Below are positions 27,367-35,826 of a stretch of DNA of 64,000 nucleotides, piece after piece. The notes beneath the pieces are model-generated. The model ran no database searches. It was not told where the DNA came from and saw only the letters and a program-made list of their open reading frames with translations. The number at the start of each line of letters is the position of its first letter. The stretch's first letter is position 1. The stretch comes from Lachnospiraceae bacterium JLR.KK008 (GTDB taxonomy: Bacteria > Bacillota > Clostridia > Lachnospirales > Lachnospiraceae). Location: contig CP143548.1 in NCBI GenBank assembly GCA_037015955.1, positions 1,078,001 to 1,142,000 on the forward strand, read 5' to 3'. The translations under genes and the position numbers were made by a program.

Positions 27367-27612
27367 GAACAAATTTAGATAGTGTGTTTTAATGATAAGG
27401 TGCTGATTGAATATTTGGGCGAACTGAGTGATTTGAATAGCACGACATTTGAGGGCATAATTTAACTTTCGCTAACTTTTACTAAGAGGCAAATTTATGT
27501 TTCACAACAGCATATACAATGTCAAAAACCTTTATTTTATGCGGTTTTTGACATTGTTTTTATGATTTGGATAAAGTTTTAACTTTCGCTAACTTTCATG
27601 GCGACCAAAATG
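27367..27612. other. Intergenic region between convergent genes
   Basis: It holds a strong bidirectional terminator (27516-27561) and a 19-base direct repeat, TTTAACTTTCGCTAACTTT, at 27461-27479 and 27578-27596, one copy on each side of the hairpin. Just before the first copy there is a short frame (VLIEYLGELSDLN...) that may be a gene remnant. Confidence 0.5.
27516..27561. terminator. Bidirectional Rho-independent terminator
   Basis: A perfect 15-bp stem, ACAATGTCAAAAACC (27516-27530) with GGTTTTTGACATTGT (27543-27557), flanked by T runs. It serves the DUF1016 gene and, on the minus strand, the STAND gene. Confidence 0.85.
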
Positions 27613-29136
27613 TTATTGACGATGGCGGGAACATTCAATGTATTTATTTTTATATGCCAAAGCTTGCTCCGGTTTCTGCCATCGGGAATACAGGTTATTC
27701 AGGTACAAATAAACAGTTTTGGCATAATCGTTATCGGTTCCCATGACTTCCGAAATAATATTTTCCGCAGATAAAAGATGAAGTTCGGCTTCTTTAGCAT
27801 TGCCCTCGGAAAGCGCAATCGCACCATACATCATCTGGCAGACTCCATTATCTAAAGTTTGTGTTCCCTCATGTTCCAAAACAAGATTCTCATAGGAGGC
27901 AAGAACCTGTTTTGCAATATCTGTATTTTTGGAGAGGATCAACATATTGGTAAGATTCAACAACTGTTGTAGCATATCATGTGATTCTGCCAGTCCAAGA
28001 TGTACATATTCCTGACGGATGGTTAAAGCAGTATGGAGCATTTCAGCAGCCTCTTTTGTCTTTTTCATCAGCAGGTATGTATTGGAAAGATTGTTGTACA
28101 GGTTTGAAAGCAGATTTGCTGTCCGCTGGTCAGCATCTTCTGTATGGTACGGTTCTAAGATACTGACAGCTTTTAACCGTTTCTTCAAGGCATTTTTATA
28201 ATCATTTTTGATAAGAAACAGTTCTGCCTTATAGTCAAGAAGCAACGCCCTGTCGCAGTAGGAATGCGTATCCTGTTTCATTACATACTCTATCCGTTCT
28301 ACAAGTTTTGGCAGATAGTTCGTCACAAGATATTTTTCAAGACATGGGAACATATCCTGAAGGAACAGCAGATAATCCTCTGGTATGTCTGCTAAAATAT
28401 TTTCTGTAATGCTGATAAGCGAATCAATCACATTCTGTGGTCTTTTAACTTCCAGTCCATGCACAAGGCAGATGCAATGCAGACTGTCAAGCAGTGTATG
28501 GCAGTTTGATACGGACGGTAAAGTTTCCAGTGCAACAATCTCTCTTATCAGTGGGTGCAGACTGATTTTCCGGTTTTCTTTGTCATCATGGATAAAACCG
28601 TATTTGGCAAGATAATTCACATCATTTAACGAGGGCAGTTTCAGCCAGTTCTTAAAAGCTTTTTTTAATACGCCGGAGGCAGAAAGCAGGGAAAGGTTAC
28701 GCAGGACATCAAGACAGGGATCAGACAGTTTCCCAAGCTGTAACAGTTTCCTTAAATGCTCTGCCATCAGTCCATCAGTGTAATCTCCATCCTTATATAA
28801 TTCAACAGCTTCACCGGAAGCAATGCTCAGCCCACAGGTCTGTAGTTCATATAACAGTTCTTCTGCTTCCATGCCGCTTGCGGATAAGGACAACGCTGAC
28901 AACACAACGGTTAGCGTATGGTTGTGTACGGTGTGTATGATTTGCTTTGCTGCCAGTGTATCTTCTTTTGCGGAAGGGCACAGACGGTAAAACAGTTCCG
29001 GCAGTTCGGTATCTGTATCCAGTTCTTTTAATTCCATGATGGGGTACTGCGTAGGACGGCATCTGGTGGTTATCAATAGCTGAAAGTCATTCTGTGCAAA
29101 TTCCCTGAAAAAGCTGTCATCCTTTGGAAGTGCATT
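27613..29136 (-). pseudogene. STAND/NB-ARC NTPase with TPR repeats, 3' part (gene split by insertion)
   Basis: The C-terminal part of a STAND NTPase whose N-terminal part is at 44,535-45,340. The frame is open from the insertion point; the last bases before it read NALPKDDSFFREF, then QLLITTRCRPTQYP (the sensor-like strand after Walker B). A winged-helix/linker region follows (LRNLSLLSASGVLKKAF, HPLIREIVAL). Tetratricopeptide-like helices fill the rest (YNNLSNTYLLMKKTKEAAEMLHTAL and others). Joined to the N-terminal part at TT it makes about 775 codons. STAND proteins sense an infection signal through such repeats. As it stands the gene cannot make the full protein. Confidence 0.8.
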
Positions 29137-29290
29137 GCAACGGTGTACAAAGGGAACATAATAAAAAACTTAATAATGGACTGCCAATCTTACACAAAGT
29201 ACCGCCCAAACGAGACTACGGGCGGTATTTTTGTATCATGGCGGAGAAAGGAGGAACTTCCCACGGGGGCTTGACTGAAAAGTTGAGCCC
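29137..29290. other. Left end of the inner element up to the IS21 copy
   Basis: Non-coding apart from a short frame starting at ATG 29239 (MAEKGGTSHGGLTEKLS) that runs into the IS21 end and is probably the beginning of a gene cut by the insertion sequence. It also holds the left inverted repeat and a terminator. Confidence 0.45.
29200..29232 (+). terminator. Rho-independent terminator at the inner element's left end
   Basis: TACCGCCC (29200-29207) pairs with GGGCGGTA (29220-29227), followed by TTTTTG. Confidence 0.75.
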
Positions 29291-29482
29291 TGAATATTAT
29301 CCTCCTTGGGAGCCACCAGTTTCCCGCTTGAGAGCCATCCGGAATGGATATTTTCCACCTTCAGAGCCACCACAACATATTGTGCTGCCATGTATATTTG
29401 ATTTTATTATGGATCTCCTTATAGTTATTTCTGGAGAACTGCAAATGCAGTATCACCAAATAATCTATAAGGAGGTCTTTTT

Positions 29483-31039
29483 ATGTTTAAGAAGACAAAA
29501 GTCAGAAGCATTCTCGAACTTCTGGGAAAAAATCTAAGCGCAAGGGAGGTATCAAAAGTTTTAGGTGTATCCAGAAACACCGTCGCCGAAGTTCAGGCAT
29601 TGTTTTTACAGTCAGGCAGATCGTGGGATGATATTTCTGAATGGGATGACGACAGACTCTATGGACTGTTTTATCCGGATAAGTTTAAATATAAGCCCAG
29701 ATATGCACCGGTTGATTATTCTTACGTCCATAAGGAATTAAAGAAGACAGGCGTCACAGAGAAGCTCCTTTGGGAAGAATACTGTGCCAGATGTGAGAAA
29801 GACGGGGCACGTGCATGTTCTTATATAACATTTGCTAAAAATTATAAGAAATTTACGGCAGATAAAAACTATACGAGCCACATAGAACACAAACCCGGAT
29901 TAGAGATTGAAGTTGACTGGTCCGGCCCTGCAATGAGCTATACGGAGCCGGATACCGGGGAACGTATAACAGCATACCTGTTTGTTGCAACTATGCCCTA
30001 CAGCCAGATAAGCTATGTGGAAGCCGCAGCCAGTATGGATGAAAAAGCATGGCTTTCCTGTCATGTAAACATGTTCCGGTTTTTTGGCGGGACACCGGTA
30101 AAAGTTGTCTGTGATAACTTAAAAACCGGAGTGACCTCACATCCTAAAAGAGGTGAGATCATACTAAATGAGGCGTATCTTTCGCTTGGCGAGTATTATT
30201 CCGTAGCTATCATGCCAACAGGCGTCAAAAAGCCAAAGCAGAAAGCAAGTGTGGAAGGGAGTGTGGGTAAGATTGCCACGGCTGTTATCGCAAAACTCAG
30301 AAATGATACCTTCCCATCATTAGCCGCATTAAATGCCGGAATCCGAAAAGCGGTAAAAGAATTCAATGACAAGCCTTTCCAGAAGCGCCCCGGAAGCCGC
30401 CGGAGCATCTTTGAAACGGAAGAAAAACCATACTTGAGAGCCCTGCCGCTTATTCCCTATGAAGTCTGTGAATGGTCTTATGGGCATAAAGTCGGCAGCA
30501 ACTCTCATATATGGTGGAACAAAGGTCAGTATTCCGTTCCATACAGGTATATCGGATACAAGGTGGATATCAAATTTAACAGCCATCTTGTATTTATCTA
30601 TTATAACAGAACAGAGATAGCAAAGCATCCGATACTTTCCAAACATATGACAAACGGTATGCGGACAGAGCAAGCCCATCTTCCTTTGCCGCTCAAAAAA
30701 AATCTGTCAGTGGAAGATCTCTGTGACAAAGCAAGGGAAACAGGCCCCAAAACATTTGAGGTAATCCGCAGGATGTTTGACGAGGCAAAAGTGAAAGAAC
30801 AACCCATGCAGACAGCAAGAGCCATACTTTCCATAGCGGATATCTATACACCGGAAGTCCTTGAAAAAGCATGTGATAAAGCGCTCAGGCAATACCATAT
30901 GCCTTATTATAAGACTATATATTCCCATGCCAGGAGCATAAACAGTGCAAAAGAACTCACAGAGTTCAAGGAAAACAATCAGAAATTCGGAATTGTCAGA
31001 GGCGCAGATTATTACAAAAAAAGGAGAGACGACAAATGA
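29483..31039 (+). CDS. istA: IS21-family transposase IstA
   Basis: A 518-residue transposase. An N-terminal helix-turn-helix (LSAREVSKVLGVSRNTVAEV) is followed by the DDE catalytic core: Asp in EVDWSGP, Asp in VVCDNLKTGV, and Glu in KQKASVEGSVG. The C-terminal part carries basic DNA-binding segments. AAGGAGG precedes the ATG. The stop overlaps the istB start (ATGA). It appears intact. Confidence 0.93.
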   Translation: MFKKTKVRSILELLGKNLSAREVSKVLGVSRNTVAEVQALFLQSGRSWDDISEWDDDRLYGLFYPDKFKYKPRYAPVDYSYVHKELKKTGVTEKLLWEEYCARCEKDGARACSYITFAKNYKKFTADKNYTSHIEHKPGLEIEVDWSGPAMSYTEPDTGERITAYLFVATMPYSQISYVEAAASMDEKAWLSCHVNMFRFFGGTPVKVVCDNLKTGVTSHPKRGEIILNEAYLSLGEYYSVAIMPTGVKKPKQKASVEGSVGKIATAVIAKLRNDTFPSLAALNAGIRKAVKEFNDKPFQKRPGSRRSIFETEEKPYLRALPLIPYEVCEWSYGHKVGSNSHIWWNKGQYSVPYRYIGYKVDIKFNSHLVFIYYNRTEIAKHPILSKHMTNGMRTEQAHLPLPLKKNLSVEDLCDKARETGPKTFEVIRRMFDEAKVKEQPMQTARAILSIADIYTPEVLEKACDKALRQYHMPYYKTIYSHARSINSAKELTEFKENNQKFGIVRGADYYKKRRDDK

Positions 31040-31803
31040 ACATTGAAATAAAAAAGAGTTTATCGGTATTAGAATTAAGCGACCTTGCAAGAATCATAGA
31101 AATGCAGGAAAAAGATATAAAACTTGTGGATCTAAGCTACGAAAAGCGTTTGGAACTGCTTCTGGAAACACTGATACAGGAACGGGAGAACAGGCTCATA
31201 AACAGACTGATCAGGAATGCTTACTTTAAATATCCTAGCGCAAGCTTGGAATCATTGGATTACGATTCCAGACAGATAAAAAAGTCCACGATCCTGAATC
31301 TGGCCACAATGGGATTTGTTTCCAATGCAACAAATCTTGTCATCACAGGACCGACCGGCGCTGGAAAGACTTACCTTGCATGCGCCCTTGGCGTGGAAGC
31401 GTGCAGACAAACTTACAGGGTTTTGTATATCAGGATGCCTGACCTGATGCGTAACTTTGAGAATCAGAACGACAACCTCAGGGAGCTTACAAAATACAGG
31501 AAAAGGATCGGCAACTATCAGATCCTTATCCTTGATGAGTGGCTTAATTACAAAATTTCCGAAAAAGACGCCAAGAACCTCTATGAGCTGTTTGAACAGC
31601 GCAGCGGGAATCATTCCACCGTCTTTGTCGGACAGTATCCTGTCGATGAATGGCATGGCAGGCTCGGCGGCGGAACGCAGGCAGATTCCATCATGGACAG
31701 GATTATCCATAATGCCTATGAAATCCCTACAAATGAAACAAACCTGAGAAAGCTGTATGATTCAAAGAAACTGAAAAAGCTTGTTGACGAAATAGAATCA
31801 TGA
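31036..31803 (+). CDS. istB: IS21 helper ATPase IstB
   Basis: A 255-residue AAA+ ATPase of the DnaC/IstB family that guides IstA to target DNA. Walker A GPTGAGKT is near residues 105-112; Walker B LILDEWL near residues 169-175. The start codon overlaps the istA stop, giving coupled translation. GGAGAG precedes the ATG. Appears intact. Confidence 0.93.
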   Translation: MNIEIKKSLSVLELSDLARIIEMQEKDIKLVDLSYEKRLELLLETLIQERENRLINRLIRNAYFKYPSASLESLDYDSRQIKKSTILNLATMGFVSNATNLVITGPTGAGKTYLACALGVEACRQTYRVLYIRMPDLMRNFENQNDNLRELTKYRKRIGNYQILILDEWLNYKISEKDAKNLYELFEQRSGNHSTVFVGQYPVDEWHGRLGGGTQADSIMDRIIHNAYEIPTNETNLRKLYDSKKLKKLVDEIES

Positions 31804-31959
31804 TCGTCTGAATAAGCTATACATGTTATTGCCTCTGTTGTATTTTGAAGCAACAGAGGCAGTACTACTATATCTTGTGTCCGGGGTGGCTCTCAAGGTG
31901 GAAACTTCCAGGTGGCTCTCAAGCGGGAAACTGGTGGCTCCCAAGGAGGATAATATTCA
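31804..31959. other. IS21 right end with a hairpin
   Basis: After istB comes TGCCTCTGTTG (31830-31840) paired with CAACAGAGGCA (31851-31861), a perfect 11-bp hairpin without a T run. The terminal repeats of the insertion sequence follow. Confidence 0.55.
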
Positions 31960-32136
31960 AAAGAGCTGATCTCTCTGCAACGGCGCTGTTCCAACAATCT
32001 CAATCAGGTTGCCATACACGCACATACCTATGGCGTGTACCCGGAGGAAATCGACGGATTGAAGCGGGACTATGAAAAACTGTGGAGCGAGGTGTCAAAG
32101 GTGCTGCGGGAGCTTTCCGAGCTGGTGGCAAAGTAA
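31960..32136 (+). pseudogene. 3' remnant of a mobC-type mobilization gene
   Basis: An open frame of 58 codons with no start, beginning at the IS21 right end and ending TAA at 32136. The residues (SNNLNQVAIHAHTYG, then EEIDGLKRDYEKLWSEV and LRELSELVAK) resemble the C-terminus of MobC proteins of Tn1549-type elements. The 5' part was lost when the insertion sequence arrived or through an adjacent deletion. The relaxase gene 1.4 kb downstream is the expected partner. Confidence 0.6.
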
Positions 32137-32141
32137 GACGA

Positions 32142-32187
32142 GGGCGGCAGGCTTCCGTTGCGGGGCTTGCCGCCCTGCTCTTTTTTT
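32142..32187 (+). terminator. Rho-independent terminator after the mobC remnant
   Basis: GGGCGGCA (32142-32149) pairs with TGCCGCCC (32168-32175), followed by a run of seven T. Confidence 0.8.
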
Positions 32188-32191
32188 ACCA

Positions 32192-32214
32192 CTTCGGGCC
32201 AGCATGACCCGAAG
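32192..32214. repeat. Dispersed 23-nt palindrome, copy 1 of 7
   Basis: CTTCGGGCCA, loop GCA or CAT, then TGACCCGAAG. Lies just after a terminator T run and before the VapD-type pair. Confidence 0.8.
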
Positions 32215-32296
32215 CCCGTCATAAAAAATTCAGATTTTCAAGATTGTAGAACCAGCTCTATAATGATATAATAATTCAAGAAGGGAGGCTGATACC

Positions 32297-32635
32297 ATGC
32301 TGAAAATGGTTATTCGCATGAATGATGATAAAATCACAGCCGAAAATAAGTACCGGCTGGATGGCATTTACAACACAATCAATCATACATTCCAAACCGT
32401 GGGCCTTCCCCGTATGGAGGATGGTTCCGGCGCTTTGGTATTCCGTGACTGCGGCAGAGCGAGGGATTTTAGTCTGTTCGGCCGGATCGTCAATACCTTG
32501 AAGCGGCAGACATGGTTTATGGATAATGTTTCTGTGTGGCGTCTTTGTGACAGTGACGATTCTGACAGTCCAGATGATTTCAATGAAGAAGATCTGTTGA
32601 CCCACTATCAGGAAAAAACAGCAATGAGGGCTTGA
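32297..32635 (+). CDS. Small unknown protein paired with the VapD-like gene
   Basis: A 112-residue protein starting at ATG 32297 (GGGAGGC upstream). It is mixed alpha/beta in character (RLDGIYNTINHTFQTVGLPRM, then RDFSLFGRIVNTLKRQ) with an acidic C-terminal part (DSDDSDSPDDFNEEDLL). The VapD-like frame starts three bases after its stop, so the two are coupled. That order fits an antitoxin or partner upstream of a VapD toxin, but I recognise no known antitoxin fold. Function inferred from position only. Confidence 0.55.
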   Translation: MLKMVIRMNDDKITAENKYRLDGIYNTINHTFQTVGLPRMEDGSGALVFRDCGRARDFSLFGRIVNTLKRQTWFMDNVSVWRLCDSDDSDSPDDFNEEDLLTHYQEKTAMRA

Positions 32636-32638
32636 GTT

Positions 32639-33007
32639 TTGGAGAGAAAATATTTCAAAGCCTTAAATTTTGATCTGGACACCCATCAATTAAAAGAGCA
32701 TTACCCCGGAGCCAATTACCGACAGGCGTATGACGACTTGCGCCGGTTCTTCAAACGGCATCGTTTTTCTCACCGTCAAGGCTCCGGCTACATATCGGAT
32801 GATAAGCTGGCAACTGCTGATATATACGATTTGATGGATGAATTAAGCAGACAGTTTCCGTGGATTGGAATATGCGTGAATAAAATTGATGTGACCAACG
32901 TGGGACGGCAGCACGATTTGACAGAGCTCTTGAAACCAGCAGAGGATATTGTTATCGACACTTCGCTGCTAACAGTTCCCGATTGCCCGCAGCAGGAAAC
33001 AGAATAA
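32639..33007 (+). CDS. VapD-family protein (Cas2-like ribonuclease fold)
   Basis: A 122-residue protein, TTG start, that follows the VapD pattern: FKALNFDLDTHQLKEHYPG, then YRQAYDDLRRFFKRHRFSHRQGSGYIS, and a closing VNKIDVTNVGRQHDL. VapD proteins share the ferredoxin-like fold of Cas2, and several are endoribonuclease toxins. The first acidic residues (FDLDT) match the catalytic-site region. It is coupled to the upstream small gene, and a very strong terminator follows directly. Most likely a toxin-antitoxin or regulatory RNase pair helping to retain the inner element. Confidence 0.65.
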   Translation: MERKYFKALNFDLDTHQLKEHYPGANYRQAYDDLRRFFKRHRFSHRQGSGYISDDKLATADIYDLMDELSRQFPWIGICVNKIDVTNVGRQHDLTELLKPAEDIVIDTSLLTVPDCPQQETE

Positions 33008-33055
33008 CAGAAATTCGGCAGGACATGAATGTGTCCTGCCGAATTTCTGTTTTCG
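33007..33055 (+). terminator. Very strong stem-loop terminator
   Basis: A perfect 19-bp stem, ACAGAAATTCGGCAGGACA (33007-33025) with its complement at 33032-33050, loop TGAATG, ending in TTTC. The stem starts at the last base of the VapD stop codon. Confidence 0.85.
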
Positions 33056-33072
33056 GGCCATACTGGCCCGAA
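33052..33072. repeat. Dispersed palindrome, copy 2 of 7
   Basis: TTCGGGCCA, loop TAC, TGGCCCGAA; a perfect 9-bp stem directly after the terminator of the VapD-like gene. Confidence 0.8.
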
Positions 33073-33170
33073 GGTTTGGGACAGGATTTACTAATCTTTC
33101 GCAACATTTATGTCCCCGGGCAGGCATGATAAAATAGGGGTAGGAAGGATAGATAAAGGAGGTTTTGAAG

Positions 33171-33461
33171 ATGAAGATACTGCTGAAAATATTGGTTGCT
33201 CCCTTTGCTTTGGCGTTGTCCCTTCTGGCGGCTCTGCTGGTATTCCTGTTTGATATTTGTGCCGTCCTGCTGACGATTGCCTCTGTGATCCTGGCGGTGC
33301 TGGGTGTCGCTCTTTTTTTCACGCCGACGCCCATAGGCGGGATTGTATTTCTGTTTCTTGCCTTCCTTCTTTCGCCGTATGGACTGCAAGCGGCGGCGGG
33401 CTCCCTTCTTTGGGCGCTGGACGGAGGCAAATCCGCTCTGTACCGGTTTCTGGCAAGTTAA
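33171..33461 (+). CDS. CD1845-family small hydrophobic membrane protein
   Basis: A 96-residue, strongly hydrophobic protein with two to three membrane spans (about residues 3-30, 34-50 and 55-72). ATG 33171 is chosen because AAAGGAGG lies 8 bases upstream; a TTG two codons earlier is less likely. The composition and position (just before the relaxase) fit the CD1845-like membrane proteins of Tn1549-type elements. Role unknown. Confidence 0.6.
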   Translation: MKILLKILVAPFALALSLLAALLVFLFDICAVLLTIASVILAVLGVALFFTPTPIGGIVFLFLAFLLSPYGLQAAAGSLLWALDGGKSALYRFLAS

Positions 33462-33465
33462 GCAG

Positions 33466-33488
33466 CCTCGGGCCATACTGGCCCGAAG
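33466..33488. repeat. Dispersed palindrome, copy 3 of 7
   Basis: CCTCGGGCCA, loop TAC, TGGCCCGAAG. Located between the CD1845-like gene and the relaxase gene. Confidence 0.8.
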
Positions 33489-33540
33489 TCGGGGCGGTCT
33501 GAATGGGTCGCCCTTTTCTCATGGAAAGGAGGGATGATTT

Positions 33541-34956
33541 TTGGCTACCACAACTTTGTTGCAGCGCCATGCGGGCGAAGGCGAAACGATTGCCGAGGCT
33601 ATCCGGGATTGTCTGGACTATGGCAAGGACCCGGAGAAAACAGAAAGCGGAAAGTATATCTCCGCTTATGAATGTGATCCGGCCACCGTGGCGGACGAGT
33701 TCCTTTTGGCAAAGGCCAGCTATGCCGCTATGACGGGCCGGGAACAGAAGAAAGAAAATGATGTGCTGTGCTATCAGATACGACAATCCTTCTATCCGGG
33801 CGAGATTACCCCGAAGGAGGCAAACCGTATCGGCTATGAGCTGGCTATGCGCTGGACGAAGGGGCGGCACGCTTTTATCGTTACCACGCATACTGACAAG
33901 CAGCACATCCATTGTCACATTTATTACAACTCCACCACCCTTGACTGTACCCGGAAATTCCGAAACTTTTGGGGTTCCAGCTTTGCCCTCCGTCGGCTCT
34001 CTGACAGGCTGTGTCTTGAAAACGGGCTGTCCATTGTGGAGAACCCGAAGCCCCGGAGCAAGAGTAAGTATCGGAATTATGGAGAATGGCAGAAAGAACG
34101 AAAAGGGCCGCTTTCTTATCAGGACAGGCTGCGCCTTACCATTGATACTGTACTGGCGGAACGCCCCGCCGATCTGGATGAATTTCTTGTTCTGATGAAA
34201 CGGGCCGGATATGAAGTCAAGAAGGTTCGGGGCGGCGGTATCAGTTTCCGGCTGACCGGGCAAGGGCAGGAACGCTTCACCCGTCTGCGTGCCTCCACGC
34301 TGGGGGACGGCTACGACTTGCAAGATGTTCTGGCCGCCATTGAGGGCAAAGAAAAACGCCCCGGGCACTCGGAGCGGAAAATCAGTCTGGCGGTGGATAT
34401 TCAAGCAAAGCTGGCTGCCGGTAAGGGGCCGGGATATGAACGCTGGGCGAAGGTATTTAACATTAAGCAGATGGCCGCCGCTCTTGCCTATATACAAGAC
34501 AATGGCCTGACCGATTATGAGCAGTTGGCGCAGAAGGCCACCGAGGCGGCAGACCGTTTCCATGCCATTTCCGAGCAGATCAAGCAGACAGAACAGGCCA
34601 TGAAAACCAATGCCGGGCTAAAGGCCGCAACGGTTCAGTATGCCAAAACCCGTCCGGTCTTTGAGCAGTATAAGGCGACGAAGTACAGCCGGAAATTTCT
34701 TGCGGAGCATGAGGCCGACCTTGAACTGTACCGGGCTGCACAAGCGGAAATGCGCTCTCTGCTGGGCGGGGCAAAGCTCCCCAAAATGGATGTGCTGAAG
34801 GAAGAAGGCCGCAAGCTCACAGCAAGGAAAAAACAGCTCTATGGAGAATACCAAAAGGCACGACGGGATATGCAGGAGATTGTCACGATCAAGGCGAACA
34901 TTGACACTCTGATGGGCTACACCGAGCCGGGCAGAAAGCATGAAAAGGAGCGTTGA
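33541..34956 (+). CDS. Relaxase/mobilization nuclease of the inner element
   Basis: A 471-residue relaxase starting with TTG 33541 (AAAGGAGGG upstream). The metal-binding histidine motif HTDKQHIHCHIYYNS begins at His117; FRNFWGSSFALRRLSDRLCLENGLSIV follows, the typical MobA/VirD2-type continuation. The C-terminal half is helical and charged. It differs from the relaxase of the outer element and would nick a different oriT. Its mobC partner is truncated by IS21, so mobilization may be impaired. Confidence 0.88.
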   Translation: MATTTLLQRHAGEGETIAEAIRDCLDYGKDPEKTESGKYISAYECDPATVADEFLLAKASYAAMTGREQKKENDVLCYQIRQSFYPGEITPKEANRIGYELAMRWTKGRHAFIVTTHTDKQHIHCHIYYNSTTLDCTRKFRNFWGSSFALRRLSDRLCLENGLSIVENPKPRSKSKYRNYGEWQKERKGPLSYQDRLRLTIDTVLAERPADLDEFLVLMKRAGYEVKKVRGGGISFRLTGQGQERFTRLRASTLGDGYDLQDVLAAIEGKEKRPGHSERKISLAVDIQAKLAAGKGPGYERWAKVFNIKQMAAALAYIQDNGLTDYEQLAQKATEAADRFHAISEQIKQTEQAMKTNAGLKAATVQYAKTRPVFEQYKATKYSRKFLAEHEADLELYRAAQAEMRSLLGGAKLPKMDVLKEEGRKLTARKKQLYGEYQKARRDMQEIVTIKANIDTLMGYTEPGRKHEKER

Positions 34957-34960
34957 GATT

Positions 34961-35101
34961 ATGAAAACAAGGAGCAAAGCGACGCTGACACTTCGGGCCA
35001 TGTTGGCCCGAAGATACGGGTTTGGGGCGAGCCCCAACAAGCCGCCTTTGTGCCACTTGTGGCCACAGAGGCATTGCTTGCCACTTAGCGGCAGCCCCTA
35101 A
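34961..35101 (+). CDS. Short ORF spanning a dispersed palindrome
   Basis: A 46-codon frame with a good AAGGAG upstream, beginning MKTRSKATLTLRAML. It reads through palindrome copy 4. The amino-acid make-up (Trp, His, Cys, Pro-rich end) does not look like a stable protein, so it may be a spurious or decayed frame. Confidence 0.25.
   Translation: MKTRSKATLTLRAMLARRYGFGASPNKPPLCHLWPQRHCLPLSGSP
34991..35013. repeat. Dispersed palindrome, copy 4 of 7
   Basis: CTTCGGGCCA, loop TGT, TGGCCCGAAG; a perfect 10-bp stem after the relaxase gene. Confidence 0.85.
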
Positions 35102-35124
35102 AATGGCGCAAAAAACAGAGGCCC

Positions 35125-35490
35125 TTATTCTGGAACCTCCGTTTCTCTGGCTTTCTTAATGCCTTCGGCTGTGGCTTCTATCACGACAAGCTCTTTTTCA
35201 TTCATGGAGTTTAGAAGTACATCAATATGCTTTCTGCAAGAGCTTGGCCTTGCCCCTCCGTCCGCATGAATAAACTGGTCAACTGAAACGTCAAACATAG
35301 TAATGAGTTTAACAAAAAGGTCGAAGCTGGGATATTGACCTTTGTTCTCAATATTCATAATGGTACGGGAGTCACGGTCTACTAATTCCGCAACATAGGC
35401 TTGTGTCCAACCCTTTTCTTCTCTGGCTCGTTTGAGAGCTGCCCCGAGGCCGTGAAAGTCAAACCTTCTTTCATCTTGGTTCATTCTCAT
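35125..35490 (-). CDS. XRE-family transcriptional regulator
   Basis: A 121-residue protein with an N-terminal Cro/CI helix-turn-helix (LGAALKRAREEKGWTQAYVAELVDRDSRTIMNIENKG, about residues 12-48) and a C-terminal helical region. It is transcribed divergently from the HTH-two-component-ABC genes and likely controls the shared intergenic region. It is the only minus-strand gene within the inner element. Confidence 0.8.
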   Translation of the reverse strand: MRMNQDERRFDFHGLGAALKRAREEKGWTQAYVAELVDRDSRTIMNIENKGQYPSFDLFVKLITMFDVSVDQFIHADGGARPSSCRKHIDVLLNSMNEKELVVIEATAEGIKKARETEVPE

Positions 35491-35637
35491 ATCACCCTAT
35501 GTCATTGTACATTTCGGGTTGGATTATGAGAATGTAATGAAATTTTATATAAAGTAGTATTTCATTTCATCAATGTGCAGCCTCCAACTTGTACTATTCG
35601 AGATAAAGAACTATAATGTATTCTGTGGAGGTGCGAA
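35491..35637. promoter_or_regulatory. Divergent promoter region between XRE regulator and HTH gene
   Basis: The stretch has TTTTATATAAAG and inverted AATGAAAT/ATTTCATT elements around 35,536-35,572, suitable as operator and promoter for both directions. GTGGAGG precedes the plus-strand ATG at 35638. Confidence 0.4.
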
Positions 35638-35826
35638 ATGGACTATATGACATTGAAAGAGACCGCCGAAAAGTGGGGCGTGACACCTCGTAGGGTAAAT
35701 TATTATTGTGCCGGAGGGCGTATCCCCGGCGCTGTGAAAATGGCCGGTGTTTGGCTGATTCCTAAAACTGCGGAGAAGCCGCTTGATGGCCGGACAAAAC
35801 AAGGAAAGGAATTAAAAAATGAATAG
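35638..35826 (+). CDS. Small excisionase/MerR-like helix-turn-helix protein
   Basis: A 62-residue DNA-binding protein. MTLKETAEKWGVTPRRVNYYCAGGRIPGAVKMAGVWLIPKTA is the winged helix-turn-helix pattern of excisionase-like/AlpA-MerR proteins. Its end overlaps the start of the response regulator by 8 bases, so it is in the same operon. It could be a regulator of the resistance genes or a recombination directionality factor. Confidence 0.7.
   Translation: MDYMTLKETAEKWGVTPRRVNYYCAGGRIPGAVKMAGVWLIPKTAEKPLDGRTKQGKELKNE

Larger units (their letters stand above)
29291..31959 (+). mobile_element. IS21-family insertion sequence
   Basis: A complete IS21-type element: istA and istB between long terminal inverted repeats. 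The left end begins TGAATATTATCCTCC at 29291 and the right end closes with the complement at 31959; the match continues through GGGAGCCACCAG and beyond for more than 40 bases. Smaller GGTGGCTCTCAA units recur within both ends as probable transposase sites. The flanks (TTGAGCCC left, AAAGAGCT right) show no direct target duplication, so a deletion or rearrangement probably followed insertion. Confidence 0.9.

Noticed and set aside
27461-27596. Possible CRISPR-like direct repeats
   Set aside because: Only two copies, separated by a terminator hairpin; no array and no cas genes. The seven-copy palindromes are likewise far apart with genes between them.
8821-29136. Possibility that the outer element is a complete conjugative element
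   Set aside because: No VirB4, VirD4/coupling protein or other T4SS genes are seen; mobilizable is the supportable call.
33319-34563. A 414-codon minus-strand frame opposite the inner relaxase
   Set aside because: It covers the antisense of the histidine motif region and has no start signal; it is a shadow.
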